Positions 55,215 through 64,000 of a stretch of DNA of 64,000 bases are shown piece after piece (the stretch's first letter is position 1; each line of letters starts with the position of its first letter). Under the pieces are notes generated by a model. It was not told where the DNA came from. It searched no databases and saw only the letters and a program-made list of their open reading frames with translations. The position numbers and the translations under genes are program-made. Source of the DNA: Gliomastix tumulicola (lineage: Eukaryota; Ascomycota; Sordariomycetes; Hypocreales; Bionectriaceae); the NCBI GenBank assembly GCA_001599755.1, contig BCHX01000008.1:2108001-2172000 (forward strand), given 5' to 3'.

Positions 55215-56601
55215 ATGCTGTTCAAGCCGGGACATATGTTTCTGGCCATGCTCGCTGGCAGCGGCGTCGCATTGGCCACTGACTCTGTGCCGTCCGAGCC
55301 GCTCAGCCAGCCTTACTACCCACCAGACGCCGCCTGCTGGGAGTACAAGGTCCCAGTCACCGCCACCAGCGAGAACCTCGTCTTCGCGTTCCCCAAGTGG
55401 ACCGATGACAATGCGCTGCAGGACTTCCTCACGCTGGCCACCACACGCCCCAGCGCCAACTTGCCCAGCGTCATCACGGGCACGGCCAACGAGACGGCTA
55501 CGTACACCATCGCGGCGTCGTTCTGCACGCCCAAGCGCCGTGACAGGAAGAGGAGCATCATCCTCGCCACGCACGGCATCGGTCAGGCCAGGACCCATTG
55601 GAACTCTCCTTACCTACCCAAGAAGTACAATTTCGTGCAGCATGCTCTTCAGCAGGGGTACTCTGTTTGGTTCTACGACCGACTTGGCACGGGAGAGTCT
55701 ACGAAGTGAGTTGCAATCCTTGTCAGAGTCACCAAAATTCATTGCCTAACACTATCAACTTCAACGTCAGGATCTCCGGCTTCAAGAACCAGCTGCGCAT
55801 CCAGAAAGCCATCCTCGTCGAGCTCTCCAAGATTGTCAAGTCGGGCAAGTACAACGGCGACTTCGGCAAGCCTGAACACCTCGCCGTCATTGGTTTCTCC
55901 TTTGGATCCTACATCACGCACTTTGCCGTCGCGGAGAACCCTACGATTGCCGACGCTGCCATCCTGACCGGCATCAACTACAACACGACGGCGATCAATG
56001 CCAACGGCCTCGTGCGCTCGTTTGTGCCACGCATCGCCTCTCTGCAGAACCCTCGCCGTTTCGGTCTGCTAGACCCTGGATATCTGACCTGGGTTGATGG
56101 TCTGGCGCAAGTCAACACGTAGGTGTGCCCCTTTTGTGCACGTGAACTCGGACAGGGCCTGGAGATGGTTGCGGATGGTGTGTGATGGGCGCGCTGACAG
56201 CATGCAGATACTTCAAATACGGATTCTACGACCTCCCGACTGCTTCGTATGCTGAGGAGTCGAAGGAAGCTTTTGCAATTGGCGAGTTCTTGACAATCAC
56301 CGACGGAGACTTTGACGCCAGCAGCTTCACTGGCGCGGCCTTGGTACTTCCTCTCCTACGTTAAAGACCGAACCGTTTTCCTCTTCTAACCGTTCGATAG
56401 GCGATCACCGGAAAGACAGACTACATTATCTGTGACGGCGAGTGCGAGGGCATTTTCGAGGATCCTGCGCGCGGCATCTGGAGCGGTGCTTCCAAGTTCA
56501 CGCCCTACCTGCACCCGAACTCGAGCCACAATCTCAACTTTCACTTCAATGCGACTGGAGCTTATCAGGTCATCACTGACTTTCTGGCTGCCAATATCTG
56601 A
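55215..56601 (+). CDS. secreted alpha/beta hydrolase
   Basis: Four exons (55215-55705, 55771-56118, 56208-56343, 56401-56601) give 391 aa. The first ATG opens a signal peptide (about residues 1-22). ILATHGIGQARTHWNSPYLP holds the HG oxyanion region, and YSVWFYDRLGTGES matches the D-R-x-G-x-G-x-S block. VIGFSFGSYI has the nucleophile elbow G-x-S-x-G (Ser207). The C-terminus carries GKTDYIICDGEC (acid region) and PNSSHNLNFHFNA (catalytic His). The family is often annotated as lipase or esterase-like in ascomycetes. Several NxS/T sites agree with secretion. The substrate is unknown. Exon 3 ends with GCC-TTG and exon 4 begins GCG-ATC, a phase-0 intron. Confidence 0.85.
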
Positions 56602-57144
56602 CAGAAGTGTCAGCGTCGTATGCAGCATGGTGTGGGCCGCGGTTGTGGTGGTTGAGTTGGTTGATTGTGGATGTGTGCTTTGATAGGCCGAGGGAGCATT
56701 AGGTAGAATGGGGGTTTAATATCTGAGGTGGCACAGACGTGGTTGATCTGACCGTTGTCTATGCTTAATATATTTCTTTTCCTATAATTTCTCTTCGGCA
56801 CGGCGGGATGACTCGGTATCTCGGCACCTAACGAGCCCTTGATCCTCACGTCAGCCCCCTAAACATCAACCGTAGGGCAAAGGTGCCCACCCCAAATCCC
56901 ACTGGGATCAGCCAGACACGAGCTGAACGTGGTCTGGATTCTCACCTTCAGGGGGCTCGCACTCTCTTCCCAGAGCCCCTGCTTTTGCCTGTCAAGCGTA
57001 TCCACCATCCACCCTCGTCTCTAGCGGCGGTGTGCGACATATAACAGTCTAGCTGCTTCGCAGTAAACCTCATTTGGAAGCATTGCACGAGCATCCATCC
57101 CATCGAAGCGCGCCGTTTCCGAGTGCAACAGCAACGCCAGTAGC
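56602..57144. other. intergenic
   Basis: No gene is seen. TAATATATTT near 56766 may be part of the 3' end of the hydrolase mRNA. Confidence 0.45.
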
Positions 57145-59121
57145 ATGGTTGGCGTACCTGGACGCAGCAAAGGCTGCAACACTTGCCGCAAGAGGCGCGT
57201 CAAATGCGGTGTGTGCATACCAAGAGCCCCCCCCTGCCAGGCCCATGAACCGGGTACTGAGTACTGACTATGCTTTCCGGGGGGTGCAGATGAGGCGAAA
57301 CCCGTGTGCGCTAGGTGTACAAAGGGCGGGTTCGAATGCACCGGATACCAGCGCGACACGATCTGGCAGAACACGTCCACCGCCCCTCTGCCGGGGACAA
57401 CGACAAATGATGGGGGCTTGCAGATACGTCTCCTGGCCAAGGATCAATCCCAACCATCTGCCGCGGCTACTAGCGACGCACAGCATGCCCAGATTCTCTG
57501 GCATGCAACTGATAAGACCAGCGCAGCGACGGCCGCGGGCAGCGACAAGAATGCCAGCAGCAGCAGCAGAAGCGCAGATCAAGTCCAGTCTCCACCCCAA
57601 GAGCTGAGCCTGGTGGCGTTCAAAGACGACTTCTGCTTCTCCTTCATGTTCTCCAACTTTGTCTGGCGAGCCTACAGCGAGCCGTGGCTGAGCCTGGCTG
57701 CCACCGGGAAGCTGGGCTCTCTCCCGCACGACGCCGCCCAGGCTCTCGCCGAGACGAACTTTGGGAGAGCGAACAACCAGGCCGACATCAAAATGCATGG
57801 TTTGACCCTGTATGGGCAGTGTCTTAAAACTATGGCCACGGACATTGCCGGCGGTGGAGATCGGGCTCGTCGTGAGCCTAGGGAGCTGCTGGTGCCCATC
57901 ATGCTGCTGCTCATGCAATCCGTAAGTTTGATCTGTTCCCCTCATGATCTGTGTTCTATGGCTCCATTGACAGTGACTCTGGCATCAGGCATCCAACTCC
58001 GACCGCGCCGGATCAGCATCCCATCTCAGAGGCACTGCTCAACTTCTCCAAGTGTGTGGGCCAGAAGCCTTTCAAGAACAGCCATACCTCAACGCTCTAG
58101 AGTCAACGAGAGCTACTCTGGTAAGTACAGTCTCTCCATTCTGTTCTGTGCTTGCGAAAAGGTGGGAAAGCCTTGAGTTGACCACCTGTTACGATAGGCC
58201 GTAGCAGGGCTCGTGAGCAAGAAGCGCTCGTTTCTCGCTGAAGAGAAGTGGCTCACTGTTCCCTGGGCTTTGAACAGGGACTACAAGACCCCGCAGAGTT
58301 TGCTGCTGGATATGCTCATGGGTGTCCCGGGGATCCTTGAAGATCTCGCGGCTATAGAACACAACCCCGAACCTGTTTCCCGCGGGGCGACCTTGGACAT
58401 ACTCCGTCACATCAAAGCTCAGCTCGTCGCTCTCTATACCTGGCGGTGGAAGTGGCAGCTGTGCTACGGTCACTCTGTCAGCGTTGATATCGTACAAGAG
58501 GAAAGCAAGTCTCACCCGGGAAGCAGTGAGCCGTTCGCATCTGCTAGCACCCCAAGGCGGCGCATGCGTCTTGTATTTGGGCGCTTCAACGCCGCTGCGG
58601 AAATCATGCTCTACAACGCGGCCATCATGTGGCCCATGGCACTGCTCTGGAAGATCGATCCCCTCGGTGCGGAACAGGCCATTGAGACGTGCGCCAGGCA
58701 AGCCTCGGTCGACTTCAACGGCGAGGGTGTCGATGACACTCTTCAGGGCTTCGCACCTCTGCGTCGCCCTGGAGGCGCCCTCTCTGTAGTTGATCCTGCA
58801 ATGGAGATCTGCCTGGTGTTTGAGTGGGTGAGCCGGCACCATAACAGAAGCAGGGAGGCCACCTTTCTGTACATGCTGCCTATGGGGATGGCCGTGGCCG
58901 TGCTCGGGGAGAAGGCTAGACAAGATGGTGATGCGTCTTGGGCGAAAGGTCTTTTGGACCTCAGCCCCGTCACGGCAAAATATGCAAAGCTGCTTAATCC
59001 GGCCGGTTTCGGGTCCTATCTCACCCCAGAGTCGCTGAACACCGAGGAGGTGCACGCTCAACAGGGACTGCTTCCTCAACAGGACATTGGCTCTTTCAAT
59101 CAGCTGCACAACATGTTTTGA
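57145..59121 (+). CDS. Zn2Cys6 fungal transcription factor
   Basis: Four exons (57145-57208, 57290-57921, 57989-58120, 58198-59121) give 583 aa. The binuclear zinc cluster is complete: Cys11, Cys14, Cys21, Cys28, Cys31 and Cys37, with CNTCRKRRVKCDEAKPVCAR spanning the first intron. A Ser/Ala-rich linker leads to a long helical regulatory region with GTAQLLQVCGPEAF and EKWLTVPW, a pattern frequent in sugar- or secondary-metabolism regulators. Its neighbours are a secreted hydrolase upstream and a convergent dienelactone hydrolase downstream, which it might control. No binding site is recognised. Confidence 0.88.
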
Positions 59122-59242
59122 AGCGAGGAACAGGTTTCCGTTTCATAGTACTCATTTTCCTAGGTATATCAAGTAGTAATCAACCTTTGACTCGCAGACT
59201 GTTTCAGTGATCAATATCTTCGCGGCGTTATCCTACCCGCCC

Positions 59243-60118
59243 TTACTCGAGATTCAGGTGCCTGCGGAACCAGCGCTGAGCCTGTGCCGCCGCCTCAATA
59301 GCTCCCTTGTCCTCAATCTCCTGCTTCGGGTCGGCGCGGACAGCGAACCCGTGCGTGCAGCCCTCATACATGACCACCTCGTAACGATTCTTATCGTTTC
59401 CGAAGACGCCCGCGAGCGACTTCTCCAGTGGCGCGATGGCACTCTTGGGCACCATCAAGTCCTTGTCACCGATGGCGACGCTCGTCGGCACGTGGAACTT
59501 GGAACTCGACGCCACGATGGCGGCGGGGACGTTCACGCCGGACGGATGGGCCACGAAGTGCGCGTCCACGATGGGCGTGCTCCCGCCCTCGACGGCGGGC
59601 TGCTGCGTCAGCTGGATGGACTGGTATCCGCCCCAGCAGAACCCCGCGACGGCGATGCGCCCGCCCTCGGGCAGCCCGGCCTTGACGGCGCGGGTGTAGG
59701 CCAGGATCTTGGTCGGCATGCTCAGCGTGCGCACGATGAGGGGCACCATGACGCTGGCGGCCTGCATGTTGGCGACGGCGCGGCGCGCCTGGCTGAGCGG
59801 GTTATACCAGGGGACGGGGGTGTTCATGGTGTCCATGTAGTCGACGAGGGCGAGGGTCGCGCCGCCGCCGGGCACGACGTCGGGCATCAGGACGCGGCAG
59901 CCGGCGTCGTCGGCGTACTTGTCCGCCAGCAGCTTGTTGTTGACGAGCTTCATGCCGAAGATGTCGGTGATGAAGAGGATGGCGGCGGCGGGTGCTGGGC
60001 TTCCCTCAGTGGGCGTCGCGACGTACGTGGATATCCCGTGGATGGTCTCCATCTTGCCTCGGGGCGTGCCATCGTGGATGGTGCCCTTGAAGCAGTCGGG
60101 GCAGTATCCTGCAGGCAT
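59243..60118 (-). CDS. dienelactone hydrolase family protein
   Basis: A single exon gives 291 aa from the ATG at 60118. The frame stays open to 60325, but the upstream part has no domain. MPAGYCPDCFKGTIHDGTP is the common start of fungal members. RIAVAGFCWGGY has the catalytic Cys161, SVAIGDKDLMVP the acid (Asp218 or Asp220), and YEGCTHGFAVR the catalytic His256. The triad Cys-Asp-His is the dienelactone hydrolase type. In bacteria this enzyme opens dienelactones in chlorocatechol breakdown; fungal homologues have varied or unknown esterase roles. Confidence 0.88.
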   Translation of the reverse strand: MPAGYCPDCFKGTIHDGTPRGKMETIHGISTYVATPTEGSPAPAAAILFITDIFGMKLVNNKLLADKYADDAGCRVLMPDVVPGGGATLALVDYMDTMNTPVPWYNPLSQARRAVANMQAASVMVPLIVRTLSMPTKILAYTRAVKAGLPEGGRIAVAGFCWGGYQSIQLTQQPAVEGGSTPIVDAHFVAHPSGVNVPAAIVASSSKFHVPTSVAIGDKDLMVPKSAIAPLEKSLAGVFGNDKNRYEVVMYEGCTHGFAVRADPKQEIEDKGAIEAAAQAQRWFRRHLNLE

Positions 60119-62915
60119 GTCTGGACCAAGTGAAGGGGTGTGAAATGCGAGGCTGGCGTGGTGAATGGGGGCAGTTTGTAGGTGAAGGGGTATGAATATC
60201 TGGGCGCAGAGTTCTAGCACTTGGTACTTATACAGTAGACATATGTACGAAAAGACCCGGTCGCCCAACGGCTCTCGACCATGTAGGCACAAATGGTATC
60301 GGGCATATGTATTGGCGCTGCACACCGCACCCCTGCGTGAGCTGGACGTGACTGTGCCGTTGGCAGTAATATGTGTCTGGACTTTATGTGTTAAGCTGAT
60401 ACGGGGAATGTGGGAAGTTCAAAGAGGCTGATTGGCTGGGATGTCACTGCAATCAAGATATCAGACATTAGGCGCAGAGGGTAGCTCGGCTAGCAAACGC
60501 GATGGCCGGCTCCGAGATGAGACTGTTAGTGGCCGACTGCAGGATGAGTGTTAGTGACATTTGGCGACCCAACCTACAGTCGCCAAAGAGTGAAACGACA
60601 ATCCCATGCATGCCTGTTGGGAGGGAGGCAGGTGTGGTTTTATATGTGTGAATCGGAGGAGGATGATATTTGAGATGCCCTCCATCTGCACTCGAGGACT
60701 TGGCTAGCAGAGTGGCAAGACTGTTGTTGTTCGCTGCCGCCTTGGCTCAGCACACAGACAGCTTGGAATCGTTGGTCAGCCATCCAGAAGGACACTATCG
60801 ATGTGCTGGCCCACCCTCCTTCAGATTTAGCACATGCAGCCGCTGTACCAGTCGAGCAGGTGTGCCCTGTCATCCACCCCCCGTCGCTAGATTGACCAAT
60901 GTCGGGGATGTCTCGTCACCCCCAACCGCGTCCTGGCCATCCTTTGCGCCGCACGATAAGGCGTAGCACGTTGTATCGACTCGACTCTCGGGCCCGTCTG
61001 TTAGTCCGGGACTCCAAGTAGATGATGCTGCCCCGCACTGATATTGAGCTGATCTAGACCGTTTTCGCGCGACTGCGGCTAAGCTATACCCTTCGAGGTC
61101 GTCCACTAAGCCCATTTGGTGCCCAATTTATGAGGTGAAACCCAACGAATATCAATGAGGGTGGCTGGTCTGCAGGCCTGTGCCCCTGCCTTTCTTGCAA
61201 GGCATCTGCCATGTCCTCCCTGAAGCTCTTTTGCCATCCTAAGTCTTTGTCTATACCCACGCGCGCAGCTACACTCTTTAGGTCAAAGACGGGTACGGGT
61301 GCAGCCCAGCTCCGTTTCAAGTCAGCCGGTGCAGTTAATACCTCCTGTAGCTCGAGATATAGAAGTTGCGGGCATGGTATGCCGCCCCCTAAGGCGTGCC
61401 AGCGCTGATGGGAGCTGTCCTGCTTCAGCTTTGCGGATAGATTTGATGAGCGCTGGGGTACTTGGGAGAGACTTCACGGCTATGGATGCGCTCGTTCCAG
61501 GGCTAATTATATCTCGCCTCGGATTAGTGACTGTATCCGTCTCGCAGCGAGTCTGTCGGGAAGGTGTAGCATTGCTTGCGCCGTTCTACAACACACATTT
61601 TCTGGAATAAATAGAAGCGTTGACTGGAATATCGGGAGCAGCAAATGCCTCGGCCATCGTAGCTACGGGATCCCTGCGGAGAATATATCGCGTCTCCAAC
61701 CAAGCGCCTTTCCTACGAACCCAAGATAGCCGCGAAACACACTCCCACTAGCCAATCCCACTTTACTCATCATCCTGCCCCTCTCCAAACCAGGATTCTA
61801 TCTTGGTCCCCTATCAACTATGCCGGGTTTATGGGAATCTAGTGCTAAAGATACAACTCCATCTTACTAAAACGGATTGCCGAGGCTAGAAAGAAAGGCC
61901 CTCAAGACGCTCGCTGGTTCAAATCCCAGCGCTGGATAGCGGCACTCCAGGAGCAACTCAAAGGCTGAAGGTGTATCTTCCCAAGCATCATGGGATTTGG
62001 CGGCAGACATACGTTATACCGGGCCTTTCAAGATCTCAATGCCCTACCCTTTGTGCGACCTTATTAGCACGTCTGTATGATGGATTACGAAAGCCTGAGC
62101 AGCGGGGAAGGGTCGTGGGAAGGGGTCAGCGGGGGCGGGCCTTACTCATACGTGATTAATCCTCCGTAGGTACGTGCGGCTGAGAGACGTGCGGCTGATG
62201 AAGATCGGTAGTATACATATTGACCCCCGCCCAAGAGTCCGATCCCATTCTTACAACCCAGCACTCCTCCACCCCATCCTTGACCAAGCTGTCTCATCGG
62301 TGTCCTTATATCGATTGTCAAGTCGTACTTTATGCATGGCTCGGCCTTTGCTCCCTTTGGCTGGCTTTGGTAGTGTATAGACTAACCGTACACTGGCTGG
62401 CAGAAATCCCTGTTACGAGGTTGGCGGCTGCGTCATATCTGTCTGAGATATGCTTTGATTTGGTATGTGGTGGAAGATTCACGTATCAGATCTTGAAGTT
62501 GCATGATATATATAGTAAATAGCTTCCATATCCTTCATTAGTGAAGGGTTACTAACATTAACACCCCAAGGCCAATCATTCATTTCAACCCGGACGAGGT
62601 GCATTCTAATGACCTTGCTTTCATTAATTAAGTCTGCACCTCTGGAAAATGACGTCGAAATAAGTCAAACCACTATATCTCGTCATTTCCTGCCAAGTGT
62701 GTTCAAATCAAGGCCCAGCCACGCCAGATCCTGTCACCAATCCTTCTCGTAGTCTCTGTGGAGTGAGCAAGCCAGCTATCTTGGGATGTATCGGCATGAA
62801 CCAAGGCAACGGAGTTGAGCCGTGATCTTAAACCTCCACCATGACTTCCACCGTTTCCGTCGATCAGCCCTTAGCAAAGACTTCTCGAGTGTCCAAATGT
62901 CCAGGTTCCGCTCTA
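60119..62915. other. long gene-poor stretch with coding-like scraps
   Basis: Only scraps look coding. A minus-strand stretch at about 61084-61330 reads PVPVFDLKSVAARVGIDKDL and can be continued upstream only with frame changes. A plus-strand piece lies at 61861-61968. Nothing in the segment forms a complete gene. Composition and frame breaks suggest decayed genes. Confidence 0.5.
61861..61968 (+). other. coding-like fragment, unknown
   Basis: The frame reads KRIAEARKKGPQDARWFKSQ then RWIAALQEQLKG and TGA. It is an amphipathic, charged helix-like sequence, unlike the surrounding DNA. No upstream exon was found, so it is likely the tail of a lost gene. Confidence 0.35.
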
Positions 62916-63300
62916 CACGAGATCTTCGTGGGTATCGATGCGTTGAAGTCGGCTGGGAGAGCCGTACACGAGACACAGACCTTTGAGAATTACGGCACTG
63001 AGGAACGGAAGAGTCTCTAGGACCTCCCAGGTTGGCAGGTTCGTAGGGTCTGCCACCAGAGTGCGAATCTCGTCCTCCAGTCGTGGAAGCAAGGCCGAAC
63101 TGTCCAACAAGTAAAATGGGATGGCAGTCAGTGTCGCGGCCGTAGTCTCTGTGCCCGCTAGTAATAGTGTTTGAGCCTCGACAGCGAGCCTGTCCGTCGT
63201 CTGCTCGGTCTCAGGAAGGTCCGATTGACGTAGCGACGAGGAGGCCATCACCCGTTATTTGCTTAGGTCTATTTCATCGACGCTCCAAAGGCGTTCAATT
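62916..63300 (-). pseudogene. cytochrome P450 relic, I-helix to K-helix part
   Basis: The minus-strand frame holds SDLPETEQTTDRLAVEAQTL, AGTETTA (the I-helix) and PTWEVLETLPFLSAVI, then GLCLVYGSPSRLQRI. This is the order of fungal P450s of the SDLP-ETEQ type. The ExxR motif is lost: the codon for the Arg reads TGT (Cys), and the Glu is replaced. A TAA at about 63267-63269 interrupts the frame just upstream (AAA-TAA-CGG, where CAA would fit). No haem-binding exon follows downstream on this strand. Confidence 0.7.
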
Positions 63301-63599
63301 TCCCGAGGTATCACAACTTTCTCCAGATATCAGCGTTGGAGCGTCCAACGAAGGCGGGCGGTAGCATACCCTGAACTCGTTCATCACTTGGCCACTTTGG
63401 GGCGAGATAGCTCGTAGATGTCCTCTTGCATAGATGTTAGAGCTTTGTGGTATTAGCTGTCGACATTCTGAGAGAGTTACTCACAACGGGATATGATTCA
63501 CTATGTTCCTCAAGAAGAAGAGGTGCTTCAAGTAATGCAGCATCTTCCCAACGTTGGCCACCGATGCCATGTAATTTGCAACCCTAGCCAGGCTGCTCG

Positions 63600-63880
63600 A
63601 GATACTCTATGCTTCGACCAAAGCAGTAATCGGAAACAATATCTTCTGTCGTTCTTCAAAGGGAGCAGACAGTGCCTCGGCATGTAGTATGTATGAAATA
63701 ACTACCGTCTACGCTGTCTCAGTCCAGCGCATTGTCAACTATGCCTCGGGGTATGTGCGCTCGTTCTGCGCGTGCTCCCGCATTTGCAGCTCTACCGGAC
63801 GGGCGGAAAGGACGTTTCCTACCACCATGATGGATTGATGGGCCATCTTAACTGGAAAGCAAAGGCGTACGCGTCATTCT
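63600..63880 (+). pseudogene. cytochrome P450 relic, haem-loop and C-terminal part, opposite strand
   Basis: The plus strand reads SSNRKQYLLSFFKGSRQCLG (haem loop with its Cys) followed by a stop two codons on, at 63685-63687. Farther along, in another frame, LVLRVLPHLQLYRTGGKDV and HHDGLMGHLNWKAKAYA match the C-terminal beta region of the same P450 type as the minus-strand relic. The two pieces face opposite ways, so the original gene was probably split by an inversion. Confidence 0.6.
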
Positions 63881-64000
63881 GCTATGGGCCTCTCCGTATC
63901 GGGCCCCCAACATCAAGCTTGAATGCCAGTTGACGCTTGATAAACCCCTGATGGGGAGCTTGAGCCATGCCCAGTGACGTCAAGACTGTGTAGGCTACCG

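Noticed and set aside
60119..60325. 69-codon upstream extension of the dienelactone hydrolase
   Set aside because: The family start MPAGYCPDCF lies at 60118; the extension has no similarity and looks like 5' UTR.
61911..61932. GGTTCAAATCC resembles a tRNA B box
   Set aside because: No A box or acceptor stem lies upstream, and the T-stem pairs poorly. The DNA reads better as part of a coding-like fragment.
1..64000. Transposon, CRISPR array or rRNA
   Set aside because: No transposase, reverse transcriptase, terminal repeats, spacer arrays or rRNA-like stretches were recognised by eye.

Overview
The window looks like chromosomal DNA of a filamentous ascomycete (Pezizomycotina, possibly Sordariomycetes; the class is inference). 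Nearly every gene is split by 45-100 nt introns with GTRNGT donors, CTRAC-like branch sites and YAG acceptors. The gene families are typical of that group: three HET-domain proteins, a PNP-NACHT-ankyrin NLR, a DUF3176 relic, a rhodopsin-domain membrane protein, a cyanovirin-N homologue and a Zn2Cys6 regulator. I rebuilt exon structures by hand from splice signals and reading-frame continuity. Within each complete model the exon lengths sum to a multiple of three.

Layout. 0-9 kb: a secreted protein cut by the left edge (-), a GPI-type His-rich protein with two CEPHGDH motifs (+), an AYR1-like SDR (-), a cupin (+), a stand-alone GAR synthetase (+) and a broken DUF3176 gene. 9-16 kb: a dynamin-like GTPase of the SLIP-GC type followed on the same strand by a HET protein. 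16-31 kb: a small secreted protein, an F-box-like protein, a berberine-bridge-type FAD oxidase, two more HET genes, a cyanovirin-N homologue, a tentative small minus-strand gene and an arrestin-like protein. 31-47 kb: a drug/H+ MFS transporter, P450, rhodopsin-domain receptor-like protein, two more P450s and a divergent glutamine-dependent NAD+ synthetase. 47-52 kb: a 1527-residue NLR whose ankyrin region is built from 204-bp DNA repeats. 53-60 kb: a DUF1223 protein, a secreted alpha/beta hydrolase, a Zn2Cys6 factor and a dienelactone hydrolase. 60-64 kb: gene-poor DNA with P450 relics on opposite strands.

How the genes may work together (inference). Two themes dominate. One is an allorecognition/innate-immunity-like set (three HET, one NLR, one SLIP-GC-type GTPase). 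The other is a tailoring-only metabolic neighbourhood (MFS, three P450s, receptor-like protein, NAD+ synthetase) with no PKS, NRPS or terpene synthase in view. Two primary-metabolism enzymes, GAR synthetase and NAD+ synthetase, occur as unusual forms. Both are candidates for cluster-embedded or self-resistance paralogues. Pseudogenes show stop or missense changes that could be C-to-T, which is suggestive of RIP but not proof of it.
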